Shown here: in pieces, positions 34,544 through 42,008 of the stretch | Numbering within the stretch: the first letter of the stretch is position 1 | How the letters are laid out: every line of letters starts with the position of its first letter | Source: Phytopseudomonas dryadis | GTDB taxonomy: Bacteria; Pseudomonadota; Gammaproteobacteria; Pseudomonadales; Pseudomonadaceae | Length of the DNA: 64,000 bases | NCBI RefSeq assembly: GCF_004327355.1 | Contig: NZ_QJUM01000029.1 | Span: 1-64,000, forward strand | Direction of reading: 5' to 3' | The notes under the pieces: model-generated | Databases searched by the model: none | The model's input: the letters and a program-made list of their open reading frames with translations, nothing else | Told to the model about the DNA's origin: nothing | Position numbers and translations under genes: made by a program

Positions 34544-35079
34544 GCCGCCACCTCGCCGCCGCAGGCGCTGTACATCGAGACCAGGTCGTCAGCGTCCGCG
34601 GTTTCGGCGGCGCGTTCGTCCGCATAGATTTCCAGCAGCGCCGCCAGGTCGTGCTCACGCTGGCCGTAGCCGGCACCCGGCAGGCTGGCCCAGATCGGCG
34701 CCGCGACAGTGATGGCCCGGGTGATGCGACCGCCCTGGATATGCGGCAGAGCCCCGCACTCGGCGAGCAACTTGACTGCTGCCAGGTCCTGCGCCTCGGG
34801 TGTGAAGCGGCCATGAAAGTGGTAGAGCTGCACGATGGCGTCCCAGGTACGCGCCAGGAACTGGTAGCGGCCAGCGGCCGTGGACTGTATGCCGTAACGT
34901 GGCAGCTCGACGCACGCGCGCGGGTGCCTGCTGTAGTCGTCGAACAGATTGCCGCCGACGATGACGTTGTAGCCATCATCGCTGGCCTTGACGGTGGAAG
35001 TACCCTCGCTCCAGGCGAGCATGTCCAGGAAGGCGAGCACGTTGGCACCACCAGCCTGGGTCGTCGATAGTCGGGCCAT
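34540..35079 (-). CDS. Lambda R-type endolysin (lytic transglycosylase, GH104-like)
   Basis: The 179-residue muralytic enzyme closely resembles lambda R along its length: FLDMLAWSEGT with the catalytic glutamate E25, YNVIVGGNLFDDYSRHPR, STAAGRYQFLARTWDAI and IWASLPGAGYGQ. It has no signal peptide, so release would depend on the holin. It is coupled to Rz by an ATGA overlap and separated from the GH5 gene by a terminator. PAO1 pyocin clusters use a different, GH19-type endolysin. Confidence 0.88.
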   Translation of the reverse strand: MARLSTTQAGGANVLAFLDMLAWSEGTSTVKASDDGYNVIVGGNLFDDYSRHPRACVELPRYGIQSTAAGRYQFLARTWDAIVQLYHFHGRFTPEAQDLAAVKLLAECGALPHIQGGRITRAITVAAPIWASLPGAGYGQREHDLAALLEIYADERAAETADADDLVSMYSACGGEVAA

Positions 35080-35100
35080 GGGATTGTCTCCGGATATGGG

Positions 35101-35123
35101 AAAGCCCGCACGGGGCGGGCTTT
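35101..35123. terminator. Bidirectional terminator between GH5 gene and endolysin
   Basis: Perfect AAAGCCCGC / GCGGGCTTT stem with a five-base loop. For the leftward lysis transcript it lies after the GH5 stop and before the endolysin start. Confidence 0.75.
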
Positions 35124-35133
35124 GGTGGACGGG

Positions 35134-36270
35134 CTAGCGGGGCCCGTAGGCGCTGGTGGTGTTGCCGATCCGCGCCATCAACGAGCGGGTATTGGCCTTG
35201 AGGGTGCCATCGTTGCGATCCATGCCATTGGGCGAATCATCGGAATCACCGGGGCCGGCCAGCCACTGGAAACGCAACACGTGATTGGCATCGAAGTACT
35301 TGTGCAGCTCGGTGAAGTATTTGCGCATGCCCGATACGTGATCCGGGCCGCCAAACTCGCCAGCGATGCCCTGCTTGCCGTTGGCCTTGAGCCAGTCGAT
35401 GAAGGGGTACCAGTCAGCCACGCGCTCGCGGTAGTTGACCGACTCGTCGGACTGACTCCATTTCCCGCCACCGTCACCCTCCTTGTCCGGGTACTGGTGC
35501 GCTTCGTAGAGCAGGCGCCCGGCCGGGTCCGCAAGCGCCTTGAGCATGTCGGAGCGGCTCAGCCAGTGCTTCGCCGAACTGAAGGCGTTGCCCGCCACGC
35601 TGATGAAATGGCGCGAATCCACGGCGCGCACGGCCGTGATCAGGCTCTGCACATTGGCGCTCCACAAGTCTTCGACATCGACCCCGCCATCGGCCTCGTC
35701 CCCGGTATTGTGCGGCTCGTTCATCAGCCCGTAACCGAACAGGCCGGCCTCGTCCTCGAACTCGCTCGCGATGGCGGCCCAGATACGCGCCAGCAGCGGG
35801 TAGTCCACCGGGCAATCCGGCGCCCCGATCGACGTCCAGAGTGCATAGCCACCGCCCCAGGCTTGCACGGTGCGGCCACTGACAGGCCCGGATGCGGGGA
35901 CATACCAGCGGCAGTAGTTGTGCATATCGAGCAGGCAGAAGCCCCCCCAGCTGTGCACGTGTCGGACGGCCTTGCGGATTTCCTCGATGTAGCCCTGGCG
36001 CAAGGTGAAACCGCCAGCGCCATCGAGAATGGCGATGCGCTCACCGGCGAACGGCAAGCGCACGGCGAATGGCTTGCCCTGCAGATCACCGGCATAGGAC
36101 GCCAGGTAGTCGGGCTGGTGCCCACGTGGCGCGATGGTGCGGTAGTGCGTGTCAAGCCGGGCTGTGGTGATGGCGTCGACATAGGGGTTGTTGCCCAGCC
36201 CCGCGGCGTTGAAGCCGATCAGCGGGAACTCGCCGGCAGCGGCCATCCGGTCAAAGGTCTTGATGCTCAT
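35134..36270 (-). CDS. Glycoside hydrolase family 5 (cellulase-like) protein in the lysis cassette
   Basis: The 378-residue single-domain GH5 enzyme has the family hallmarks: LLDMHNYCRWY, the acid/base glutamate E185 in LMNEPHN, YEAHQYPD, the nucleophile E305 in IAGEFGG and a late conserved tryptophan (FQWLAGPG). There is no signal peptide or carbohydrate-binding module, so the protein should stay cytoplasmic until lysis. The start has a strong GGAGGAAAC. It lies between holin and endolysin with terminators on both sides. The substrate (beta-glucan, mannan or a bacterial exopolysaccharide) is not predictable. Confidence 0.85.
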   Translation of the reverse strand: MSIKTFDRMAAAGEFPLIGFNAAGLGNNPYVDAITTARLDTHYRTIAPRGHQPDYLASYAGDLQGKPFAVRLPFAGERIAILDGAGGFTLRQGYIEEIRKAVRHVHSWGGFCLLDMHNYCRWYVPASGPVSGRTVQAWGGGYALWTSIGAPDCPVDYPLLARIWAAIASEFEDEAGLFGYGLMNEPHNTGDEADGGVDVEDLWSANVQSLITAVRAVDSRHFISVAGNAFSSAKHWLSRSDMLKALADPAGRLLYEAHQYPDKEGDGGGKWSQSDESVNYRERVADWYPFIDWLKANGKQGIAGEFGGPDHVSGMRKYFTELHKYFDANHVLRFQWLAGPGDSDDSPNGMDRNDGTLKANTRSLMARIGNTTSAYGPR

Positions 36271-36290
36271 GGGTGTTTCCTCCAGACATG

Positions 36291-36313
36291 AAAAAGCCCG
36301 CACGGTGGCGGGC
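36291..36313 (-). terminator. Intrinsic terminator between holin and GH5 gene
   Basis: On the minus strand GCCCGC-CACCGT-GCGGGC is followed by TTTTT. It lies just upstream of the GH5 Shine-Dalgarno, so leftward transcription from the holin gene would stop here unless antiterminated. Confidence 0.8.
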
Positions 36314-36380
36314 CAGGGTGAGTACGGCGGCACGGGCGTGCCACGCGTACGGGTTTCGGATATCGGTTGATGCGACCGGG

Positions 36381-36740
36381 TTATTCGTCCCGGCCCTTCG
36401 GCGCCTTATCGTGCGGGGTACCCGCACGCCGGCGAATGGCAGTCAGCAGCAGCGTGACCACCAGCCCGGCGCCGGCAAAGCCGGCGGGGCCCGGATAGGC
36501 GAACGGGCGGATGCCATAGAACTGGAAATCGGTGATCGCCGGGGCACACAGATAGCCCATCACCGCCGACGTCAGAAAGAACGCCAGTCGATGCCACATC
36601 GGCAGCTTCTGGGTGGTGGTGAAGTACACCAGTGCCCCGAGCGACGCCCCGATGGCCGCTTCGCCGTCGATGGACGCGAGCGGCGCGGCGAGATTGGCGC
36701 CAAGCACGCCGAGCCATACGGTGCCGCTGAACTCGTTCAT
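36381..36740 (-). CDS. Putative holin
   Basis: The 119-residue membrane protein has three hydrophobic segments (about 6-24, 52-72 and 85-102) and a short charged, basic tail (RRRAGTPHDKAPKGRDE), the size and shape of class I/III phage holins. A strong GGGGAGGA precedes the ATG. Its place after the regulator and before the endolysin fits the holin that follows prtR/ptrB in Pseudomonas pyocin clusters. Direct family recognition is moderate. Confidence 0.65.
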   Translation of the reverse strand: MNEFSGTVWLGVLGANLAAPLASIDGEAAIGASLGALVYFTTTQKLPMWHRLAFFLTSAVMGYLCAPAITDFQFYGIRPFAYPGPAGFAGAGLVVTLLLTAIRRRAGTPHDKAPKGRDE

Positions 36741-37171
36741 TGTTATTGTCCTCCCCGAGGCCGATGGCCCCGACGGTTACGCCGCCCCCTCGAACGACAA
36801 AGCCCCGCACGCTGGCGGGGCTTGGCTAAAGAAAGGTCGACTTGTTGCGGCGCGCCTTCAGGAACGCGCAAGCCGAAGAAAAGTCGCAAGGCCGGCTGAC
36901 TGCTCGCCCACCTCTCCGACGTTGATGAATGTATATCCCCCGATTCCCGGACTCACAAGGCACCTGCGGCCATCAGCGGAAACCCACTGGAAAAAAACGG
37001 AAACGCTCGGGCTTGGTACACATCGCCCCACCAATCCAGCGCACACGGCCTGGCCGACACGCTGAGCGGAAGCGTGTCGCTGGCGCGACAGAACTCTGGA
37101 GGCGTGCGCGCGGAACGGCGCTGCAGGTTTCTGCCTGCCGGATCGGCAGGCTACGGAAATGCGAAGCGCGC
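36741..37171. other. Untranslated stretch between Q-like gene and holin, with terminator and hairpins
   Basis: This 431-base gap has no supported ORF. At 36799-36823 AAGCCCCGC / GCGGGGCTT, followed on the minus strand by TTTG, is a terminator upstream of the holin. Two more perfect stems are CGACACGCT / AGCGTGTCG (37055-37063 with 37071-37079) and CCTGCCG / CGGCAGG (37134-37140 with 37144-37150). Such a structured leader downstream of a Q-like gene could be an antitermination target. Confidence 0.55.
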
Positions 37172-37534
37172 TCAGGCGGCGCGCTTCAGGAGTTGGCCCT
37201 GGATGGACTTGTGTGCCTGCCCCAGGCGTCGATAGTACTGCGAGCGGCTGCAAGCGCATGCCGCCCATTTCTCGCTTGGCGAATCGGCGTGAGCGCAATA
37301 GTGCTCGATGACGACCTGCCGCTGCTCGGGCGACAGGTGCTTGCTGACGATCCATTCGATCTCCGCCGTTCTGTCGAGCAGAACCCGGCTGCCGCGCGCC
37401 CCACGGATCAGCACCCCTCGGGAGGCCATCAGCGAGGCGATGAGATTGCCGCCCAAACCGGAGGCAAGGTCGGTTTCGCCGCCCTGCCGCCCAACGGCCC
37501 ATGACTGCAACGCTTCATCGATATAGGAAATCAT
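37172..37534 (-). CDS. Phage Q-like antitermination/late regulator
   Basis: The 120-residue protein (MISYIDEALQSWAVGRQGG...) resembles small Q-type late-gene regulators of Pseudomonas phages. The conserved N-terminus names an 'ALQSW' helix, and a C-terminal sigma-like HTH (SPEQRQVVIEHYC then SEKWAACACSRSQYYRRLGQAHKSI) would contact DNA or polymerase. It has a strong AGGAGGAG Shine-Dalgarno. It diverges from the PrtR-like repressor across an operator region and reads toward the holin through several terminators, which fits an antiterminator role. The function is inferred. Confidence 0.58.
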   Translation of the reverse strand: MISYIDEALQSWAVGRQGGETDLASGLGGNLIASLMASRGVLIRGARGSRVLLDRTAEIEWIVSKHLSPEQRQVVIEHYCAHADSPSEKWAACACSRSQYYRRLGQAHKSIQGQLLKRAA

Positions 37535-37727
37535 CGTGCTCCTCCTGCCACCCTGTTGGCGGCCAGACGACTGGATGGCCCATGAGCGCTGTCTGCGCGG
37601 GCCGGGTTGAAGAACGGGTCGAGCCTTACCGGTGATCGGCTGAAAGAAAAATAATCACGAATCGTGTTTTATTCAAGGCGCGAGTTGCGCTATAAATATT
37701 TCACATCGTGATTAACGGAGCGTTTTC
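37535..37727. promoter_or_regulatory. Divergent promoter/operator region of repressor and Q-like gene
   Basis: Two related palindromes, ATCACGAATCGTGT (37654-37667) and TCACATCGTGA (37701-37711), share ATCACGA/TCGTGAT half-sites. They flank a likely rightward promoter: TTTATT (37668-37673), 17 bases, TATAAA (37691-37696). These are good candidate PrtR-like operators controlling both directions. The strip is much more AT-rich than its surroundings, typical of phage switches. Confidence 0.65.
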
Positions 37728-38378
37728 ATGGAAACCCTCGGGCAACGCATCAAGCGCCTGCGCAAGCACAGAAGCCTTAGCCAGCAGCTACTGGCCGAGG
37801 CCTGCGGCTGGTCATCGCAGTCGCGTATCGGCAATTACGAGAGCGACCTGCGCGAACCCAGCCTGGCGGATCTGCTGCTGCTGGCCCCGGCGCTTGGCGT
37901 CAGCATCGCCGAGCTCGCCGGCAGTGAGGCGCTCCCCGTGCCGGCGGATACGTTGGACGTGGGCCACGCTCGCGGCGGCGCGGTGCCGGTGGTGGGACAT
38001 GCGCAGCTGGGCAGCCACGGCTACTTCGAAGAGATCGACTTTCCCGTCGGCCATGGAGACGGCTGTCTGCGCATCCACAGCGACGATCCGAACGCTTACG
38101 GCTTGCGGGTGAGCGGCGACAGCATGCATCCGCGGATCAAGAACGGGGAGTACGTGCTGATCGAGCCGAACAAGCCCTTCCACGCTGGCGACGAGGTGAT
38201 GGTGCGCACGCTGGATGGGCAGGCGATGATCAAGGAATACATCTACCTGCGCGACGGCATGTACCGTTTCGACAGCGTCAACCAGAACCATCCGCCCATC
38301 CATATCCCCCAGGACAAGGTCAGCAAGATTCACCTGGTGGGCGGCATCCTCAAGTCGTCGCGTTTCACCGAAGAATGA
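37728..38378 (+). CDS. PrtR/CI-like repressor with S24 peptidase domain
   Basis: The 216-residue protein has an N-terminal XRE HTH (residues 1-62) and a C-terminal LexA/CI-type domain with the catalytic dyad S132 (VSGDSMHPRI) and K169 (MIKEYIY). It matches the repressor that controls pyocin genes in P. aeruginosa (PrtR) and temperate-phage CI proteins. Its location between trpG and trpE is that of prtR. No Ala-Gly pair is visible at the expected cleavage distance (about 35 residues before S132), so RecA-stimulated self-cleavage is uncertain. GGAG precedes the start. Confidence 0.85.
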   Translation: METLGQRIKRLRKHRSLSQQLLAEACGWSSQSRIGNYESDLREPSLADLLLLAPALGVSIAELAGSEALPVPADTLDVGHARGGAVPVVGHAQLGSHGYFEEIDFPVGHGDGCLRIHSDDPNAYGLRVSGDSMHPRIKNGEYVLIEPNKPFHAGDEVMVRTLDGQAMIKEYIYLRDGMYRFDSVNQNHPPIHIPQDKVSKIHLVGGILKSSRFTEE

Positions 38379-38419
38379 TCACGCCCCTTTATCAACCAGA
38401 GCCAAGAGTTCCGCGCCCC

Positions 38420-38731
38420 ATGAACACTCAGCCTGAGCCGCCACTGCCGCTGCAGACGCTGGAGCTGCTTTTCCGCACCCACGGCGACGTGCTGGTGCCC
38501 ATCGACCGGGTGCGCACGCTGTATTTCCGCCACCTGAGCCCCGACAACTTCATGCGGGCCATCGCATCCGGGCGCCTGAACCTGCCGATCACCACCCTGG
38601 ACAGCAGCGCCAAGGCGCCCAAATTCATCGAGCTGCACCATCTGGCCGCCTACATCGACAGCTGTGCCGGCTCCGCCAATGCTCAGCCCCATGTGCAGCC
38701 TGGCAGCCCCACGACAGCGCTCGCGAGCTGA
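38420..38731 (+). CDS. PrtN-like pyocin activator
   Basis: The 103-residue protein matches the pyocin-activator PrtN family over LELLFRTHGDVLVPIDRVRTLYFRHLSPDNF and ITTLDSSAKAPKFIELHHLAAYIDS. PrtN activates pyocin and lysis genes once PrtR is inactivated. It is tandem to the repressor. An alternative start at 38375 overlaps the repressor stop (ATGA), but the 15 extra codons have low GC3 and a rare AGA codon, so 38420 is preferred. No classical P-box repeats were found upstream of the lysis genes. Confidence 0.78.
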   Translation: MNTQPEPPLPLQTLELLFRTHGDVLVPIDRVRTLYFRHLSPDNFMRAIASGRLNLPITTLDSSAKAPKFIELHHLAAYIDSCAGSANAQPHVQPGSPTTALAS

Positions 38732-38769
38732 AGCCGTGCGCAGGGCGTGGCGGCGGCGTGATCGCGGAG

Positions 38770-38889
38770 ATGGAAGCCCATGAAGATGGAAACCCAAGCA
38801 CCGCACCAACGAGCGGCAAACTGACCATCCACGAACAGGCCGGTGCCTGCCTCGACGCAGGCGCAGCACTGGCCAATGTAGTGATCTAA
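38770..38889 (+). CDS. Possible small ORF downstream of prtN-like gene
   Basis: The 39-codon frame (ending TIHEQAGACLDAGAALANVVI) has GC-rich third positions like genuine genes here. It has an upstream GCGGAG. I do not recognise it. It may be a real small protein or the remains of a longer gene cut by the insertion whose IS3 remnant follows. Confidence 0.3.
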   Translation: MEAHEDGNPSTAPTSGKLTIHEQAGACLDAGAALANVVI

Positions 38890-38932
38890 TTCTCATGGCC
38901 GCCTCGATAGAATCCGAGACTAGGATCTGAGC

Positions 38933-39127
38933 ATTGCACTGGTCTGTCACGATCTGGGCTTGGTCAACAGAGCAGTGCGCCGCTGGTTGGCCCAGGTAAT
39001 CTTGGCCAAGCAGGTGCCGATAAGCACTGACGCCCAAAAAGTATCGTATTCCAAATCTCGAGCGTGAGAACCAACGGCTACGAGAAGACGTTGCAATAAT
39101 AAAAAGGCATCGACCTTCTTAGCCTGA
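38933..39127 (+). pseudogene. Decayed IS3-family transposase orfA remnant
   Basis: One frame reads LVCHDLGLVNRAVRRWLAQV, the HTH end of IS3 OrfA proteins. After a frameshift another frame reads LERENQRLREDVAIIK, the OrfA leucine zipper. A further shift at AAAAAGG gives KASTFLA and a TGA. The frame changes and missing orfB show that it is non-functional. No terminal inverted repeats were located. It marks past insertion beside the pyocin regulators. Confidence 0.7.
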
Positions 39128-39309
39128 GAACTGAAGTATCCCATTGCTTAACTTATCAGTTTCAGAAGGACGCCGGCATGCCTCGGCTATACAAGCCGCT
39201 GAATTTGGATCGCTTCAGGCTTTACGCGATTAAACAACGAATGAGGCATGCGGCGAGAGTTGATGAGCCGGAGCTACATCACAGGGCAGTCATTATGGCA
39301 GGTGGAGAG
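39128..39309. other. AT-richer intergenic remnant
   Basis: Lower-GC sequence between the IS3 remnant and the ankyrin gene. Short frames exist, but none resembles a known protein or has a convincing Shine-Dalgarno. It is probably decayed mobile DNA. Confidence 0.4.
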
Positions 39310-39846
39310 TCACGGGGTCGCTACATCGACTGCCGATCGCAAAGTGCCAATGATCACTGATCTATCCTCGCCGGGGTACTGGCTTTGTAATCGCTCGGCC
39401 ACTTGGAGGGGCGTCTCACCCTCGCTGTTGAGCTTCGACCTATCAGCGCCATGCAAGAGAAGAAATCCCAAATTCTCGGGCTGATTGAGGATGGCTGCGC
39501 TGTGCAAGGGGGTATGGGTACGCTCGCCCAGAGCGGAGCGAATATCGGCATTCACATCCAGACCGTGAGCCAAGAATCGCTCAGCAAGCTCGAACCGCTG
39601 AGGCAGTTCAGATTCAAGCACAAAGGCGATCCCACCATCGGCCTGCAACTGCTGAATATCATCAGGCCCCATACGAAAGGTGATCAGGTACTGGCGACAG
39701 ATCGGGGCCGGCACGAAGAACCCATTGCCTGGCTCACTACAAAGAATGAGTTGCTGGACTCGATAGTTTGTCATTGAGTGGATCGCCGCTGATAAGAAGA
39801 CAATCACTGCCAGGGTAATGAGCCCGAGACCGATCCGCTTGATCAT
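39310..39846 (-). CDS. Membrane-anchored ankyrin-repeat protein
   Basis: The 178-residue protein has an N-terminal hydrophobic segment (about 5-24, IGLGLITLAVIVFLSAAIHS) and two or three ankyrin-type repeats. The clearest are FLAHGLDVNADIRSALGERTHTPLHSAAILNQPENLGFLLLHGADRSKLNSEGETPLQVA. Its ATG overlaps the stop of the preceding gene by ATGA. Base composition is clearly lower in GC than the neighbouring trp genes, suggesting transfer. Ankyrin proteins often act as immunity partners of secreted toxins or as catalase-linked periplasmic proteins; here an immunity role is only a hypothesis. Confidence 0.75.
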   Translation of the reverse strand: MIKRIGLGLITLAVIVFLSAAIHSMTNYRVQQLILCSEPGNGFFVPAPICRQYLITFRMGPDDIQQLQADGGIAFVLESELPQRFELAERFLAHGLDVNADIRSALGERTHTPLHSAAILNQPENLGFLLLHGADRSKLNSEGETPLQVAERLQSQYPGEDRSVIIGTLRSAVDVATP

Positions 39847-40307
39847 GAGTGCAGGCCTGCTGCTGTGGAGGAACAGAAGGCAATAGCTCTTCGCACCACA
39901 TAACGGCCGCGCATGGCACTCATCACCCTCAAGTCAGCGCGGAAGCGGCGGCTGATTTCACTACGCACTGTATTGTAAATTTTGGCATCCATCAGATCAG
40001 TAGCCGTCGCGTTCTTGAACCAGTGCTTGGCAGCCTTCTTTCCGAAACCCTTGATTAGCTTATTTGCATTGGGCCCGCCGTGAAAGAGTGTAGAAACGAG
40101 GGCATCCACATACCCCATCGTATAGGAGGCATCAATAGCAGCGACAAGTAATCCCTGCGCGAAGTTGCGAGTGCTAACGGTTACGATCATCGAATTGATG
40201 AGCGCACCGTCATGAGGAAAAAAATATTTAAGCGCCTGGCGGGTTTCGCTCTCGTCGAGAACCAGTTCGTCCGCAGTAAATGTGCGCAGGTATATGATGC
40301 TTCCCAT
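39843..40307 (-). CDS. Unknown protein coupled to the ankyrin gene (possible toxin)
   Basis: The 154-residue protein starts at MGSIIYLRTFTADEL; a longer frame to 40454 has no start support. There is no similarity I recognise. It has an acidic N-terminal third, a hydrophobic middle (VAAIDASYTMGYVDALVSTLF) and a strongly basic C-terminus (SEISRRFRADLRV, GRYVVRRA). It is translationally coupled (ATGA) to the ankyrin gene downstream and shares its lower GC. The two-gene layout, basic C-terminus and position in a variable locus are compatible with a toxin and its immunity protein. Confidence 0.6.
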   Translation of the reverse strand: MGSIIYLRTFTADELVLDESETRQALKYFFPHDGALINSMIVTVSTRNFAQGLLVAAIDASYTMGYVDALVSTLFHGGPNANKLIKGFGKKAAKHWFKNATATDLMDAKIYNTVRSEISRRFRADLRVMSAMRGRYVVRRAIAFCSSTAAGLHS

Positions 40308-40464
40308 GATGGACACTCTATTTACTTTAGCCTGCGTAGCATATTGCCGAGGGAGGGCATCGCACCGGACGAATCTCGCACTTTGAAAATTATTTGAAGT
40401 GGACAGAGCAGACCCTATGCTAAAGCCCCGTCCACCTTGTTTCAGCACCTCCACTTCGAGCGCG

Positions 40465-41943
40465 TTAGAGCGAGCTCTGCTCGGCCAGGGCCACGGCCTT
40501 GAACATGGCGCGCCGCTTGTTCAGGGTTTCTTCCCATTCCAGGGCGGGCACCGAGTCGGCGACGATGCCGGCACCGGCCTGCACGTGCAGCTCGCCGTCC
40601 TTGATCACCGCGGTGCGGATGGCGATGGCGGTATCCATGTTGCCGTTCCAGGCGTAGTAGCCCACCGCGCCGCCATAGACGCCGCGCTTGACCGGCTCCA
40701 GTTCGTCGATGATTTCCATGGCGCGGATCTTCGGTGCGCCGGACAGGGTGCCGGCCGGCAGGATGGCGCGCAGGGCGTCCATGGCGCTGAGGCCCCGCTT
40801 CAGTTCGCCGGTGACGTTGGAGACGATGTGCATGACGTTGGAATAACGCTCGATGACCATCTTCTCGGTCAGCTTGACCGAGCCGATTTCGGAGACACGG
40901 CCGGTGTCGTTGCGGCCCAGGTCGATGAGCATCAGGTGCTCGGCGACTTCCTTGGCGTCGGACAGCAGATCCTGCTCCAGCGCCAGGTCGGCCTCTTCGC
41001 TGGCGCCCCGCGGCCGGGTACCGGCGATGGGGCGCACGGTGACCAGGTTGTCCTCGACCCGCACCAGCACCTCGGGCGAGGAGCCGACGACGTGGAAATC
41101 GCCGAAGTTGAAGAAGTACATGTACGGCGTCGGATTGATGCAGCGCAGCGCACGGTACAGGTCGATGGGCGCGGCCTTGAAGGGAATCGACATGCGCTGG
41201 GAGATCACCACCTGCATGCAGTCGCCGGCAAGGATGTAGTCCTTGATGGCATTGACCGAACGCTCGTAGTCGTCGCGGCTGAAGCTGGAGCGGAAGCTCG
41301 GCTCCTCGCCCATGGCGCGATTGAGGTCCACGCCCAGACGCGGGGTGAACGGCTGGCGCAGCTTGTGCAGGATGGCCTGCAACTGCGCCTGGCCCCGCGC
41401 AAAGGCGTCGGCCTCGGCCGGATCGACCAGGACGATGGCGTGCATCTTGCCGGCCAGGTTGTCGAACACCACCACCGCGTCGGAGACCATCAGCAGGATG
41501 TCCGGCGTGCCCAGCGCATCGGCATTGACGCCCGCGGCCAGCCTCGGCTCCACGTAGCGCACGCTGTCGTAGGCGAAGTAGCCGACCAGGCCGCCGTTGA
41601 AGCGCGGCAGACCGGGGATGGTCGGCACGCGGTAGCGGGCCTTGAAGGTCTCGACGAACGCCAGCGGATCGGCGCATTCATGGCGCTCGACCTCGATGCC
41701 GTCGCGGCTGACCACCACTTCATGGCCATGCACGCGCAGCACGGTGCTCGCTGGCAGGCCGATGATCGAATAACGGCCCCATTTCTCGCCGCCCTGCACC
41801 GACTCGAGCAGGTAGGAATTGGGCGCGTCGGCCAGTTTCAGGTAGATCGACAGCGGGGTGTCGAAGTCGGCGATGGTTTCGCAGGCAAGCGGAATGCGGT
41901 TGTAGCCTTCGGCGGCCAAACGCAGGAATTCTTCGTGGAGCAT
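40465..41943 (-). CDS. trpE: Anthranilate synthase component I
   Basis: The 492-residue chorismate-utilising enzyme makes anthranilate with TrpG. The feedback-inhibition motif LLESV appears at the N-terminus (SYLLESVQGGEKWGRYS). The catalytic barrel has the standard motifs YMYFFNFGDFHVVGSSPE, RPIAGTRPRG, DLGRNDTGRV, GTLSGAPKIRAMEI and YGGAVGYYAWNGNMDTAIAIRT. It is separated from trpG by the pyocin-like locus, as in P. aeruginosa, and has its own leader peptide. Confidence 0.97.
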   Translation of the reverse strand: MLHEEFLRLAAEGYNRIPLACETIADFDTPLSIYLKLADAPNSYLLESVQGGEKWGRYSIIGLPASTVLRVHGHEVVVSRDGIEVERHECADPLAFVETFKARYRVPTIPGLPRFNGGLVGYFAYDSVRYVEPRLAAGVNADALGTPDILLMVSDAVVVFDNLAGKMHAIVLVDPAEADAFARGQAQLQAILHKLRQPFTPRLGVDLNRAMGEEPSFRSSFSRDDYERSVNAIKDYILAGDCMQVVISQRMSIPFKAAPIDLYRALRCINPTPYMYFFNFGDFHVVGSSPEVLVRVEDNLVTVRPIAGTRPRGASEEADLALEQDLLSDAKEVAEHLMLIDLGRNDTGRVSEIGSVKLTEKMVIERYSNVMHIVSNVTGELKRGLSAMDALRAILPAGTLSGAPKIRAMEIIDELEPVKRGVYGGAVGYYAWNGNMDTAIAIRTAVIKDGELHVQAGAGIVADSVPALEWEETLNKRRAMFKAVALAEQSSL

Positions 41944-41984
41944 GATCAGCCTCGTGGCTTGGGGAATCGGTCAGGTGCGAACGG

Positions 41985-41999
41985 GCCGCCTGTCGCGGC
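41985..41999 (-). promoter_or_regulatory. Attenuator-like hairpin between trp leader and trpE
   Basis: GCCGC-GACAG-GCGGC on the minus strand starts ten bases after the leader peptide stop. This is the same relative position as the hairpin upstream of trpG. The T-run is poor, so its strength is uncertain. Confidence 0.45.
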
Positions 42000-42008
42000 A
42001 GCAGAATG

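Noticed and set aside
38375..38419. Upstream start of the PrtN-like gene overlapping the repressor stop
   Set aside because: ATGA coupling is attractive, but the extra codons have low GC3, an AGA codon and no family similarity; kept only as an alternative.
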